This document shows positions 29,291-41,559 of a stretch of 64,000 nucleotides of DNA, piece by piece (the stretch's first letter is position 1; the number at the start of each line of letters is the position of its first letter). The DNA is from Meconema thalassinum. Its lineage: Eukaryota > Arthropoda > Insecta > Orthoptera > Tettigoniidae. The DNA lies in NCBI GenBank assembly GCA_946902985.2, contig OX336389.2:176090704-176154703 (forward strand). Direction: 5' to 3'. Made by a program: the position numbers and the translations under genes. The notes beneath the pieces are model-generated. The model was not told the DNA's origin. It made no database searches and saw nothing but the letters and a program-made list of their open reading frames with translations.

Positions 29291-30190
29291 CCTGAGGAGA
29301 GCTCAATGATGTGCTGTGCCGTACCACATTAACCCAAAGTCGAATTCTATCATAAAGCTATAAAATATCCATGTAGCGGTTAGAAGTAGACTTATGCTTT
29401 GCTGTCGGGAGAAGTTACCATAAATCTATATTTTTCATTCATTCCTTGTCACAAAGCAAAACAAGCGTTGTAGTTTTACACGGCTATTGACTTGCTATCA
29501 TAAACGAAGGAGTTATCGGAACGAATCTTAAGCCCCACTATTACACACTACTTCATGAATACCATATTGAGTGACCACAGAATGTCATTAACAGCATTAT
29601 ATATATATAATATTCGTAACATGCACCGCGATTACAATTAAAACTTAACTCCAGAACAACGAAAAAAAAAACCAGTACGCTCGCCGATGGTGCAGTTAGA
29701 AACAACAATAGGTGTGGTTGACGAGATATTTAGAAGCAATGCGTCACTTGAATTAATTTGAATCCCAAAAGGCTCACTCACCATTTTAGGACACAACAGG
29801 CCTTTCTTATTGAATGCTTTTAAAGTTACCATTTGAATTCTGTCCCCTCGTTGGAAAATTTCTACTAGGTTACCTCGGTGACATTCCTAGAAATCCCACT
29901 GTTCCAGAGAAGTAACACTTCTAATGTGTTTTGTTGCTTATCTTACGCGAGTCACAGCTTTCATTCATATTTTCAGGGAGATGAATGACCTCGGCTGTGT
30001 CCAACAACATACGGTGTACTTACTCTCTGATGTAGAATGTTGTTATTCAGTTTTACGAAGGCAGGAAGGGTATATCTTTTTTCGTTCATACAGGGGATGT
30101 TATGCATACAGCAAGTAGGCCTACTGACGATGAGTTATTCAACGAACATCGCATCAGCATATTTAATTCCAGAGCCGACAGACATAGTTC
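29291..30190. other. Intergenic DNA
   Basis: No supported gene or repeat beyond short AT tracts, for example tatatatata near 29600. Confidence 0.4.
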
Positions 30191-30194
30191 TGAA

Positions 30195-30930
30195 AAGGAT
30201 GATGATGATAATTGTTGTTTTAAGGGGCCTAACATCTAGGTTATCGGCCCCTAATGGTTTGGCTGATCGTGAAGATGATAATGAAATGTTAGCTACGAGT
30301 ATAACTAAAACTACTAACTTTTATACTAGAAGAAGAAATGAAAAAAAAAAGGAGTATAAGGCAAATAAAGGACAGGAGGAAAAGAAATGCCCTCAACCCT
30401 CGAAGAATGCGGATTGAGGGACTTGGAAAAAAGGAGAGCCATGAAAGGCAGATAGGAAAAGGAAAGAGGAGAGGGTCCGCCGCAAAGGTAAGGGATAAAA
30501 GGGGGAAACAGACCCAGCTCAGGAATCCCTCGGGGTCGCCAACTCCCGAACCCACCAGCCATGAGCCCCTGAGGGTTAGCAATATCTAGGGTGCACCAGA
30601 AGTGGTGGGGCTACATAGCCTACACCCAGCCTCCTTGAAGGCCTTGAGCAGAAGGCAGGGGATAACAGGAAAAGAAAAAGAAGGCTGACCCCTCGCAGAA
30701 GGAGGGTATCAGAAAAGATGAGACAATGGCCAATTAAGGCGGGAAAGGAAGAGACTCCCTAGGCCTCTGAAACCCTAATGCTGTCGGGGTCGGAAGAGAA
30801 CAAGAGTTGACCAAGTGAGGTCAGCCCGGCACAAGTAAGTGGAAGCAATGCCGGACTCGGCTGGGGCCCCGAGGTCGCCAACCCACGTCCCACTAGATGT
30901 GAGCCCCTGGGGGAGTTCTGAAAAGGATTC
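30195..30930 (+). repeat. Repeat beginning ttgttttaaggggcctaac
   Basis: The leading part, ggggcctaacatctaggttatcggcccc, recurs in reverse at 38700-38755 and 46455-46495 and, diverged, at 44862-44910. The remainder is purine-rich and ends near gtgagcccctgggg, echoing gagcccctgaggg at 30563. Probably a SINE-like family with internal duplication. Confidence 0.5.
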
Positions 30931-30944
30931 GAGAAGAAGTAATA

Positions 30945-31430
30945 TAGAATATTTTCTAAATTCCTATTACAGACTTTGAGGGCTTGTAGTGGGGACCAAG
31001 GCGGTTAAGCTTAGCATAGGAACTTGTGTCCGGAAATGTCGAGTCCTCCCGCTACCCACATAAAACCACTACTGCACACGTTCAAACCTCCCGCATTTTC
31101 GGTGCCACTGACTGAAGTATGTACGTCATTGAACGATCACCTGATGTCCCATATCCCCTACAGGTTTGTTGACATTCCTTACCTTCTTTCCACGAAATCT
31201 CACGGGTCCCACGTACTTGGTATTCCTTGAAGACGTACTGCACGAGTTCTTAAGCGATGTGCCACTGCATGTGCGCCAAATCATGTGGTTTCAGCACGAT
31301 GCCGCACCACCTCATTTTTCACATGCGGTTCAAGATCATCTGCACCACAGACTTGGGCAACAGTGGATAGGTAGTGGCCCGATGGCTTGGCCTGCATGTT
31401 CAACCGACTTGACACCGCTAAATTAGAACA
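30945..31430 (+). pseudogene. Mariner-like transposase remnant, same family as 52.0-54.1 kb
   Basis: Bases 30965-31065 match the terminal repeat of the 52024-54098 element (ttacagactttgagggcttg, gtgtccggaaa). They are followed at 31166-31426 by a frame with IMWFQHDAAPPHFSHAV and WPACSTDLTPLN, the second and third catalytic blocks of a mariner/Tc-type transposase (QHD-x-APxH and SPDL-like). Most of the gene between terminus and catalytic core is missing. Confidence 0.7.
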
Positions 31431-31455
31431 TGATACGGAGGTACCAATCTTAACC

Positions 31456-31930
31456 AAAATTTATATACCTACCCTTTGGAACCCTACGAGGAACACTGTC
31501 TGCATGAAAATTCGGACAGATCACTCCATTCCCTGCATTTAGGCCCTTTGGCACAAATATACACCGTTTCACCGATCTGGACCAAAATTTGCATACTTAC
31601 CCTTTGGAACCCTGCGAGTAACATTTTCAGCATGACATTTCGGACATTGGCCCATTCCCTGCATTAAGGCCCTTTGGTACAAATCTACACCGTTTCACCG
31701 ATCTGAACCACATTTCACATAATTACACTTTGGAACCCGACGAGTAACAAACACTATCTGCTTGAAATTTCGGACAGACCACTCCATTCCCTGCATTTAG
31801 GTCCATTGGCACAAATCTACACCGTTCCTCCTAACTGCACCAAATTATACATACACTTTGAAACCCTGCTGGTAACACTGTCCACTTGATATTTTGGACA
31901 ACGCTCTCCATTCTCTACATTTAGAATAAC
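31456..31930 (+). repeat. Tandem array, about 128-bp unit, four copies
   Basis: Units start near 31456, 31584, 31710 and 31842 with accaaa(a)tt. They share ccctttggaaccc, cggacag, ccattccctgcatttagg and acaccgtttcacc. The last is truncated. Similar arrays are often internal to Helitrons. Confidence 0.7.
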
Positions 31931-32772
31931 AAACAAACTGAACTTGAAAACCATGTATTAAGGCCCTAGAATCATTCACGCCCGTAGTAGTGTAACTGTA
32001 AGAGTATTTTAATAAGTCTATTGTTGACTGGCAATTCGGGCTGCATCACGTCGCCCCTACCAGTGTTCTGGTGCAGAATTGCGAAAATAGTTAAATCTTA
32101 CGCTGCTTATAAATTGCAGTCACGGGGAGTAATTAGTGCAAAATAATTTATTTTGCCCCTTAAAAGAGTTATCATAATGAACATATTATGCATCTGTATA
32201 AGTGCAATGGTGTTGGTGCAATAGGCTACATTGAGGTTATCAGCTGCAATAAGCGTTGGTGCTTTCAAATTTACCGTAATTTATTCCGAAACTTATCGTT
32301 GAGCGCTATGTGGCCATAAATTATACTATTGCTACCTCAGGAGCTCGGGACAGCCGAAGTTTTCCTGATTATTTTCCTACGGCGCAATGCGACAAAAGAC
32401 GACACTATTAGTCTCTACATTTCTAACAGCCAATGAGATATAGGCCCTAGGCAGTGTCTTTTATTCCACTTACTCCTCTTTCTAATCATTTTTAGAAATT
32501 TGTTTGTAAATTACATGTGTCAGTGCTGTAGTTAGTAAATAGCCGTTTCCCTATTCATTATTGTCATTATTACCATTACCAGGGGAAAATGATCTAAATG
32601 TTACGTCCATTATAGTGTACTGCTTATCACCCTCACTACAACCACCACCACAAAAAGTTATATTTAATTGTTATCTCTGGTAGTTTAAGTATCATGTGCC
32701 AGTTCTGTAGTAGTATTCATTATCATCCATAAAACAAAAAATCCACCGGGCGAAGCCGGGCACTATTGCTAG
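31931..32772 (+). mobile_element. Helitron-like 3' end
   Basis: Bases 32744-32772 form an imperfect hairpin (ccgggc-gaa-gccggg) followed by CTAG and then T, the Helitron 3' signature CTRR inserted before T. No 5' TC end or Rep/helicase was identified, so the left limit is arbitrary. The 128-bp array upstream may belong to it. Confidence 0.4.
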
Positions 32773-32904
32773 TTAACTTATATAGTCCAGAATGATCTAT
32801 TTAGTGTTAGCCATACAGCCAAACCGTTGCAGGAGTGCGTAAATCACGATCGATGTACACTGGCACGAGTAAATCTTGTTGCGAGAAATTATAAAATACC
32901 ATCC

Positions 32905-33120
32905 GCTCAATATTTGAGCAACAGTACGTACCGAGACCCCTCAGGCAAATGTTCTGGGTTCATTTCCTGACTGTCAATGAACGCAATCCTGACCTGAGGG
33001 CTGAAACAGGGTACACCCAGCCACGTTAGGATAACTGAGGAGATTCTCACTTCACCCATCATAAGTGTGTCTTTCCGAATTTTCCCCACTTCTACCCCAA
33101 ACAAATACCGGGACGGTAGT
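32905..33120 (-). repeat. SINE family 2 fragment, reverse
   Basis: Reverse of the family 2 mid-section (actgaggagattctcac, cccacttctaccccaaac-like). Confidence 0.5.
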
Positions 33121-33234
33121 TAAGCCGAAAAAAATCGCGTAGCCCACTGACCTTGTAGCAAGTCTTCGAAATTGACATCACATGGATGACTTGCAAGTCT
33201 ATCCCAGTCGACTACTGTGTATCAAACTAAAATT

Positions 33235-33320
33235 ACTGTACATTTCCTGCGAGAGCCGGGAATCGAACGCGGGCCTCCAAGGTAACAGCCAACAACGCTA
33301 ACCACTGCACCACGAGGCAC
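33235..33320 (+). repeat. SINE family 2 3' fragment
   Basis: gagagccgggaatcgaac, gggcctccaaggtaacagcc and accacgaggc match the 3' half of family 2. Confidence 0.6.
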
Positions 33321-33610
33321 AGAGCTCCTAAATGAAACAACACATCTGCTAGACATACTGTATGTTGCTGAGTACCGTGCATGCATGTGTGTTATGAGGG
33401 GGGATAGCAAAGGGAATAAAGCAATCCTGATTTCAGCATTGTGTCGAGCGGAGATGTAATAGATTGAAAGGGCGTTGAAGAGCTATAATGAATGGGTTAG
33501 CTCTCCCAATCTCGGATGACCAGGCACTTCAACCTTCAGTTGAAATACGGTATGGTATGGTTTAGAAGAGGCGGGTATATCCTTGCTTTGGCTGCTTACA
33601 TAAGACGTAA

Positions 33611-35079
33611 TACACACATCAAAAAAAGTTTTGCATCACCTCGGTTCCAAGAGTTCCGGAACCTTTAAATACAAAGGGAATAGAGATCAACACAAACAAC
33701 ATTTCAGCTCGTTTTATTGCTCATGAGACCCACACATTGCATGTTGTACCATCATACAGCTAGACTTTCAGCATTTGTGGTCCAGATTGCAGTACACACC
33801 ACTACCTCTAATACCCAGTAGCACGTCCTCTTGCATTGATGCATGCCTGTATTCGTCGTGGCATACTATCCACAAGTTCATCAAGACACTGTTGGTCCAA
33901 ATTGTCCCACTCCTCAACGACAATTCGGCGTAAATCTCTCAGAGTGGTTGGTGGGTCAAGACGTCCATAAACAGCCCTTTTCAACATATCCCAGGCATGT
34001 TCGATAGGGTTCATGTCTGGCGAACATGCTGGCCACTGTAGTCGAGCGATGTCGTTATCTTGAAGGAACGCATTCACAAGATGTGCACGATGAGGTCGAG
34101 AATTGTCGTCCATGAAGACAAATGCCTCTCCAATATTCTGCCGATATGGTTGCACTATGGGTCGGAGGATGTCATTCAGGTATCGTAAAGCCGTTTCGGA
34201 GCCTTCCATGACCACCAGTGGCGTACGTCGGCCCCACATAATGCCACCCCAAAACATCAGGGAACCACCACCTTGCTGCACTCGCTGGACAGTGTGTCTA
34301 AGACGTTCAGCCTGACCAGGGTGCCTCCAAACACGTCTCCGACGATTGTCTGGTTGAAGGCATATGCGACACTCATCGGTGAAGAGAACGTGATGCCAAT
34401 TCCGTGGGGTCCATTCAGCATGTTGTTGGGCCCATCTGTACCGCGCTGCATGGTGTCGGGGTTGCAAAGCTGGACCTCGCCATGGACGTCGGGAGTGAAG
34501 TTGCGCATCATGCAGCCTATTGCGCACAGTTTGAGTTGAAACACGACGTCCTGTGGCTGAACGAAACGCATTATTCAACATGGTGGCATTGCTGTCAGGG
34601 TTCCTCCGAGCGGCAATCCGTAAGTAGCGGTCATCCACTACAGTAGTAGCCCTTGGGCGGCCTGAGCGAGGCCTGTCATCGACAGTTCCTGTATCTCTGT
34701 ACCTCCTCCATGTCCGAACAACATCGCTTTGGTTCACTCTGAGACGCCTGGAAACTTCCCTTGTTGAGAGCCCTTCTTGACACAAAGTAACAATGCGGAC
34801 GCGATCGAACTGCGGTATTGACCTTCTAGGCATGGTAGAACTACAGACAACATGAGCAGCGTACCTTCGTCCTGGTGGAATGACTGGAACTGATCGGCTG
34901 TCGTACCCCCTCCGTCTAATAGGCCCTGCTCATGCATGGTTGTTTACACCTTTGAGCAGTTTTAGTGACATCTATGAACAGTCAAAGGGACTGTATCTTG
35001 GATGCAATATACACAGTCAACGTCTATATGCCGGAGATCTGGGAACCGAGGTGATGCAAAACTTTTTTTGATGTGTGTA
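33611..35079 (-). mobile_element. Tc1-like transposon, apparently intact
   Basis: Inverted terminal repeats of at least 36 bp start CACACATCAAAAAAAG, each next to a TA (33611-33612 and 35078-35079), the Tc1/mariner target duplication. Including both TA dinucleotides it is 1,469 bp. It holds one uninterrupted transposase frame on the minus strand. Confidence 0.92.
33808..34833 (-). CDS. Tc1-family transposase, DD34E
   Basis: 341 residues with no stop or shift. A paired-type helix-turn-helix DNA-binding region covers about residues 1-110, with STREVSRRLRVNQSDVVRTW and the GRPR motif (residues 58-61) between its halves. The catalytic triad is D153 (FTDEC), D243 (MDDNSRPH) and E278 (NPIEHAW), with 34 residues between the last two as in Tc1. 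GGG-SLMFWGGI is the glycine-rich block. The protein cuts and pastes the element by binding its terminal repeats, in the nucleus. An intact frame and near-identical termini indicate recent insertion. It was not checked for active-site substitutions outside the triad. Confidence 0.93.
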   Translation of the reverse strand: MPRRSIPQFDRVRIVTLCQEGLSTREVSRRLRVNQSDVVRTWRRYRDTGTVDDRPRSGRPRATTVVDDRYLRIAARRNPDSNATMLNNAFRSATGRRVSTQTVRNRLHDAQLHSRRPWRGPALQPRHHAARYRWAQQHAEWTPRNWHHVLFTDECRICLQPDNRRRRVWRHPGQAERLRHTVQRVQQGGGSLMFWGGIMWGRRTPLVVMEGSETALRYLNDILRPIVQPYRQNIGEAFVFMDDNSRPHRAHLVNAFLQDNDIARLQWPACSPDMNPIEHAWDMLKRAVYGRLDPPTTLRDLRRIVVEEWDNLDQQCLDELVDSMPRRIQACINARGRATGY

Positions 35080-36380
35080 GATAAATTTGGGGTGAGAACT
35101 TTCATATTTGGCATGCGTACTTCAGTACAAAATAAGAGACTCCATTTTCAATTATTTGTATTTTCTGAATTCTACGATAAGCACTTTAGTAATTAAGTTA
35201 TGGTGCAACCTGGATTTTTGAAGATGCAATGACCCAGATGGCTTAGCTTCCTTCCTAGTGACTGCGAGTTGTATGGAGCAGCTTGGCTAAAGTGGTATCA
35301 AACATTGAGATAAGCTGAAAGAGTCAACTAATTTACATTCGAAATTGGTTTTTCGCAAATAAGATTCTAAATACTATTCTGTATATATTTCTCAAGTTGA
35401 AAATATTTCCAATCTTACACCATGTACTACTTAGTATTCCGTTCGCTACGATATAACTGTAGGATGGCTTTAAAACAATGTGAAGAATAGAATATAACGT
35501 TCCATCAGGCTAATAATGATTTTAAGGGCGAGAGAAGATGATGAATTAACCATACTGATAAGTGAATGGGATGCATGGAAATGAAAGATGACCTTATTTG
35601 AAGGAGAAACATACACTGCGGACGGATAGACAGTAAAATGTAAACAAAAGGTTAAAGGGATTTTAATGCATTCGGTATTTTATTAGCAATCCATCTTTGT
35701 AACAAATAATCAGTGGACTGCAGTTGTTTTCGAAAGAATCATAGCCTACTTACTCGCGTACTGTATATTGTTTTAACTGAAATCGCAAAAGCCAAGGAAG
35801 TTGGTGAGAATGACCATTCCACCTAATCTACTAAGTTACCTACAAGCTGTTGACGACTAAACACACTGGATATGCAGTATATTCAAACACAGCTCTCACT
35901 TTCCTAATGCTCTGGTGGTGACGGCATTGCGTAGGCAGACCCTTTGTTTTATGATAATCAGCCTACTCACTGCTTCAAACGGCGGGCCAAATGTTAAATT
36001 ATCCACCGACTGTATTGTCCACAGGAGAGTAAGATGGAAACAGGGTAAACGAGGAATAACGTTTTAAAATGTTGGTCTATCGTCTGGGCAACTTATGATA
36101 AGTATAGGAAACAATATAGTAAGATAGCTTTTGTATTGGTCGATCGGAAATTGGAACTTAGCAGACTTGGAGTTAGTCAAGTTTGCTTTATAAGCATCTA
36201 TTGCTAGGATTATTATTTACGTGAACGTAAAACTTACTTCTAACCTTGTATCATGGACATTTAAAAACACGACGTAGTGGACAAGATGAAAAAGAATACA
36301 GCTTTTATTAATTGCAGAACTTTAGAAACATAACTTCTAAGCACTCTGTAGAGGTCAAGCAACTCAAATTAATAGAAAAA
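35080..36380. other. AT-rich intergenic DNA
   Basis: No gene or repeat recognised. Confidence 0.4.
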
Positions 36381-36560
36381 AAGGAAGCTTGTAGTTTAAC
36401 GTGACCGTTAATCTTGAGATCATGAGCCACGGGACCTCCTTTTAACGTGGAATCCGAACCACAGGACATGGCATTTCACTTCGAAAATCTCACATGCATT
36501 GACCGGGAATCGAACCCGGACCGCCTTGGTGAGAGGCATACAACAAATTAATAGATTATA
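36381..36560 (-). repeat. SINE family 1, full-type copy
   Basis: Reverse orientation, from ggaagcttgtagtttaacg to the tRNA head (reverse B box gggaatcgaaccc; tgagaggcatacaa). Confidence 0.75.
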
Positions 36561-36779
36561 TGTCCATGTTTTGCCGTTGTACGTGGGTTTAAACTAACAG
36601 TTTCTTTTAGATATGTCCTATTTTCGCTGCCAAAATCATAACAGTAATCCATAACAAACTATTCACAAGAATGGAATGAAGTTCACCATTAGACCATTGG
36701 TTGCTGTAGATAAAACAGCACGGTGGAAAATCGAGAGAAATTTGTAACCATGAACGTTTTCATTTCCCGGTCACGAAAG

Positions 36780-36905
36780 GCAAGAGTTAAGCCCGAGGGG
36801 GCACGTCGCGCTGACCACGCACCGTTCCGCTATCTACAGGCCACATGTCTGAGCAACAGTCGCTTGGCAGACCTGTCCTCAATGGGCTGCAGAGCCATGG
36901 GGTTA
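36780..36905. repeat. Repeat shared with about 61005-61110
   Basis: Both contain caggc(c/t)acatg(t/g)ctga, (t)cgcttgg, aggcct or gacct and atgggctg-like segments with similar spacing. Family unknown. Confidence 0.4.
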
Positions 36906-37189
36906 GGTTTTCATTAATTAATTCAATGGTAATGTGTCCGACAATAAAATAGTTCTCAAGCATTGCAATTTTATAGCAATCATGGATAACTAGATTGAAT
37001 TAATAAAATTGAATTCTAATTATTAGGATATACAGTACATAGGCCTATGGTGTTTCAGAGAATACTGATGCAATCTAAATCTACACATAATGAAATAACA
37101 ACTTTTGTACCGGAGGTTATAGTTTCCTTAAGCGAGTTGTTACTAATTCGTTCTAGGAGCTTGGGAGATTAGGGTCAAACATGGGGCAG

Positions 37190-37330
37190 GTGCCTCGAGA
37201 CTTGAAATAAGGTACTATCCCACCATTTGCCTCTAGGGTGTGTGAGGGAAAAAACCAACTCAACTGTCATCACCGGGATTCGACCTTCCGATCTCGCTTC
37301 AGCTTCCCACCGCGATCATGGTGAGCAATT
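37190..37330. repeat. SINE-like fragment
   Basis: Resembles 22165-22310 (cgagacttgaaataagg; gggattcgacc B-box remnant). Confidence 0.4.
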
Positions 37331-38100
37331 TAACGCGCATGGCTACGCCGCGAGGTCCTTTAAGTGAAGATATATCCTGGGGAACAGTGGGCTGGGATCG
37401 AGCTACTCCACTTAGCTTCCTGGCATTCTCATGGCACGTGGTTCGCCATCACGACTGTGAAGATATTATACGCCTATTAAAAAGAAATCTCTATTGTGTA
37501 TTTTCTGAAAAGTTACCAACCATCTCTAAATCTGTCCAAGCCATTTCATACCTGGGATTGTGGGAAGCATACATTCGGCTTCCAGATCCCCTACTATTGA
37601 AATAACCAAGTGCCGACTGGAAAAAACTGTATTGACATACTAGTTCGGTAGTTCCACCAAATTTTATGTATCTCAATATTTGCATGCTGTGACTTCGAAG
37701 ACCGTTATGAAGAACATAAAATTAGCTGGAGTCTTTCAGTTTGAAAATAATAGTTTAGAGGTCTTACCAACAAATTAAAATGCCATCTCTTAGAGACTTT
37801 AACCACCAAAGTAATTTTGCAGATTCCGATGCAATTATTGAGAAAAGAATGCAAGAGACTCGGTCTCGCCAGCTGAGACTGGACACATCATGAACCCACA
37901 TTGTTTCCCTATGCATAGGCGACACTATAAAATAATAATATCTGCTTACACAATAATAGGAAAATGAATCTGAAGTAAATTGTTCTATGGGACAGCATAT
38001 CTACACTAGCCTCTTGTCATGAATTCAAAAACACTGCATTTGCTGTTAGCACAGGCTGGAGTAAAAAAGATACAGTCAGTCTGAGAGACACATGCTACAA
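37331..38100. other. Intergenic DNA
   Basis: Frames of 95 and 64 codons overlap on opposite strands at 37318-37685. Neither has a recognisable domain and neither is called. Confidence 0.35.
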
Positions 38101-38144
38101 ATGCTACACATGTTAGAAAGGCTCAGGAGGGTTTCTCGCTTCGC

Positions 38145-38490
38145 TCGAAGCACCAGGACTCTTTCAACAGACTCAATTACGCATTAACTTAGGCTTCCCG
38201 TGCACTCTGCTGCATGACGTCACGCAGTCGCCGTCTGCGTATCGCATAACGCCAAACCCCAGGAGTAAACTCAGACTCAACAGACTCCATTACTCTTTAA
38301 CTTAGACTTCCCGCGCGGGGCTGCATGACGTCACGCGCTCGCCGTCTCCGATTGCATAACGCCAGACCCCAGGAGTAAACTCAAGACTCTGTGCATATGC
38401 ACTGAACAACATGATGACGTCATACACGCCGTAACCGTGACGCATAACGGTAGACCAAAGCATAACGATGAAGTCGACAAGATCATTTGA
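38145..38490. repeat. Tandem repeat with palindromic TGACGTCA sites
   Basis: Two units of about 120 bp plus a partial third. Each contains ctgcatgacgtcacgc, cgccgtct, gcataacgccaaa/gacccc and aggagtaaactca. TGACGTCA is the CRE/AP-1-type binding site. Its right edge (gaagtcgacaagatcattt) recurs inverted at 63911-63932. Confidence 0.55.
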
Positions 38491-38699
38491 AATTATAAAA
38501 ATTGTGGCTTTTCACTGATGTCTCAGTCTCATACATGGCTGTGGAAGCCACTGAGGTAATGACACTGAGTGTACAGCTAGTGTCTGTGGATAGTAAAAGG
38601 TTCTGCTCATAGAGTTTGTACTGCTGTGCTGACTTGGCGAGGAAGGCAATCACAAACTACCGCACTCTTCACCTTGCCTAGTACGTTCAATATACTGTT

Positions 38700-38760
38700 A
38701 CAGGGGCCGATAACCTACATGTTAGGCCCCTTGAAACAACAATTATCATCATCATCAATA
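38700..38760 (-). repeat. Fragment of the 30.2-kb repeat family, reverse
   Basis: gataacctacatgttaggcccc and ttgaaacaacaattatcatc match the reverse of 30205-30255. Confidence 0.6.
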
Positions 38761-38764
38761 TACT

Positions 38765-39380
38765 GTAGTGCTTAAGCTTTTTTCCCGTGGGTTTCCAACC
38801 TGGTGATTTTTGAGGATCCAACCAGCCTCCGGGCTGACTATCGAATAGACAGGCGGGTGGTGCCGGGGAATGACATTTGTGGCACAGTCAGTGCCTGCAT
38901 ATGCTGTTAATGGTGCTTATCGAAGGGTATCTGCTGCGATCTGCTGTTCTGGCCACTAATTATCTCTGGCATGAGGCACATCATTGGATGTTGGCCTGTG
39001 TGTAGGGACTGGTGCTCCCGCGATTGCTCCTTACACCCCGCAGGTGTGTGTTTTATTTCCACCTTAATGTGCAGTATTTGTTTTGTGTTTTTTAAATAAT
39101 TTTCCTGAAGCCTCCTAGTAGTGTGCTTCAGTCTATTTTTTGGGAAGTTAATTGCTTAGTTAGATATGTGGTTTTACAACGTTAGGCTCAGCGAAGAGAG
39201 CAATGGCAACCAAATACCTCATATTGTCTAGTTTGCCTCATTATAGGGCGACATTGGGTTTTTAAGGTTTCTACTCAACCCGCTGCGGTGCCTTTTGAAG
39301 ATCCAAATGACTTAACAGACAGTATATCTACACATGGATACGGTTTGGGAGCCAAATTTTGGAAACGAACATCAGTGCAG
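38765..39380. other. Intergenic DNA
   Basis: No gene or repeat supported. Confidence 0.35.
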
Positions 39381-39391
39381 CATCGACAATG

Positions 39392-39733
39392 AAATTTTTT
39401 TTTTTTTTTTTTAGCGTATGGCTTCTAGTGCCGGGAGTGTCCGAGGACATGTTCGGCTCGCCAGTTTTGTAGCTGCTTCGAGACGGACACCCAATGGGTG
39501 AGCTACAAGTACCGTTGGGGAGGAAAGTTGGAAGGGAGGGTCGAGGAGTTGGAAGGTAGCGGCTGTGGCCTATAGTTAGGGACCAACCCCGGCATTTGCC
39601 TGGAAGGAAGATGGGAAACCACAGAAGACCATCTTCAAGGTTGCCGGCGGGGGGATTCGAACCTCCTCGCCTCCCGGATGTGAGCGACTGCCAACAGTCA
39701 TGCCGCAACGACCTCGGCTAACTCACCCGGTGA
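39392..39733 (-). repeat. SINE family 3, full copy
   Basis: Head at the right (reverse of ccgggtgagttagccg), B box reverse ggggggattcgaacc, tail at the left with a T run (reverse poly(A)) after agcgtatggct. Confidence 0.8.
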
Positions 39734-39807
39734 AGCTCAGTGACTAAAAATCTCACCCAAATGCTTGACCACTTCGAGACCATTATTGAACAAAACCACA
39801 TAGCCTA

Positions 39808-41280
39808 CCCTGGTAAAAAAAAGTTTTGCATATTGCAAGTTTATGTACTTGTGGACCAAACACAATACACGTGCTTTATCCGATAACTGTTTTTATTTAT
39901 TTATGTAGCGTATGGCATTTCACATGAAACATAATAATAATAATAATAATAATAATAAGTACATACTAGCACAGATATCAACCTTATTACGACTTTATGT
40001 CCAGTCCAGGCTCGATTGTGTGGCACTTAAAAAGTCGTTAGGGTCACCAAAGTACGCTCTTAATTTGCAATCTTCGACAATGTGCCCGATGGTCAGTTTC
40101 GATCATGGCCCACTTTGGTTAGCGAGAAAATGGCTGTCCCTATGCTTAAAGCCGTAAACCATTCCAACTAGTAATGGATTTTAGTGGCATGAAACTGCAA
40201 TGACAAGTCAAGATTTTTTTCTTGGATAGGCAGAATACACTCTGTACATCACGGTACTTGGCACAAATAAGCTGTGTTATCGTTTTAAAAAGCCAATTTA
40301 AATAAAAATATGAGAGCACCTTTCAAGGCTAGTTTTGTAAGAAAGACGCGGCAAAACGTAATAATACGTTCAAACACTGATTAAATGGAATAGGCCTACA
40401 GGTGTGAGTTATACCAAAGAAGGAACAACTTGGGAACTAATGATGCCGAACTAATTACGGTATTTACACCAAATTGAGATTTAAGTTCTTATTGGTGTTG
40501 AGGCATTCATCAGATTTTAGGCCTAATTTCGAGCACAGCCACTTTCACTCATTGGTCGTACACATTTTGATAAGTTATTCAAGAATACGAACCTTAAAAT
40601 GAATAAACGCATGGACGCATATTTGCACAAAAATACCGTATAGCCTATACTTTTCGGTACCGTGCGGTATTTTGTTTGTGGGGGTAGAAACTTGGCGATT
40701 AGCCTCGAATTGATTCATTACGTAGGCCTACCGTAATTATTGACCGCCAGCTGTTTGATAATTAGGGATTTACAGAGAAATGGCTTTTTTTTTGGTATTT
40801 ACACCAAATTTACACAAGCTGAGGTTAGACTTGAAGAGGTTTTCTTTTCCTTTTTTAATAACTACTGCTCCAGCATGAGTTAAGATGAGAAAAGGCTGGA
40901 AAGATATCCTGCAAGGGTATGTCAGAAAACACCATGCACAATGCCTCATGCAAGTCATGAACACCGAATACAAGTTAAGGTTACGCCCACTTAGGACGCA
41001 GCGCTTGGCTTCACTCTAACGAGCTCAGGGCATCTCCTCTTATTCTTTCCTCCATGGTTTCGATGGACCGCATTCACAGCAGGGTTTGGCCACTTCCCCC
41101 ATTTGTGCTGGTTGTATGCACAGACTCCATGCCCGAAAACAGTGTACGGTACAAACAAACCAACGTGTTATCTTAAAGTTAACACATGGAGCCATTGTGC
41201 AAAAAGAAAAAGACTGAAATGTCGTCATACAGCAATGAAAATACTACATCATGCAATATGCAAAACTTTTTTGACCAGTG
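39808..41280. mobile_element. Degenerate Tc1/mariner-like element
   Basis: Inverted ends CCCTGGTAAAAAAAAG and CACTGGTCAAAAAAG, both continuing tttgcatattgca, flanked by TA (39806-39807 and 41281-41282). Length is 1,473 bp, close to the intact Tc1 at 33.6 kb. No transposase frame survives. Confidence 0.6.
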
Positions 41281-41393
41281 TATTATAAGGAATTTTGAGT
41301 CAAACGTTGTGGCAGAGGAGTACACGAGGATTCATTCATGATACGAATAATGACATACAGTACACACCTAGACTAGTCCCTCATTGTATCTAG

Positions 41394-41555
41394 GAAAGAA
41401 GTTTGTAGCTTGATGAGACCCTAAATCTTGCCGTCAAAAGGGCAGAGAAGTCCTTTTTACGCAGAATACGAACCACCAGACGTGGCATTCCACCTAAAAA
41501 CATCACATGCATTAACCAGGAATTGAACCTGGTATCGGTAAGAGGCAAGCAGCTT
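41394..41555 (-). repeat. SINE family 1, old copy
   Basis: Diverged reverse copy (gaagtttgtagcttgatg, ggaattgaacctgg). Confidence 0.5.
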
Positions 41556-41559
41556 GATT

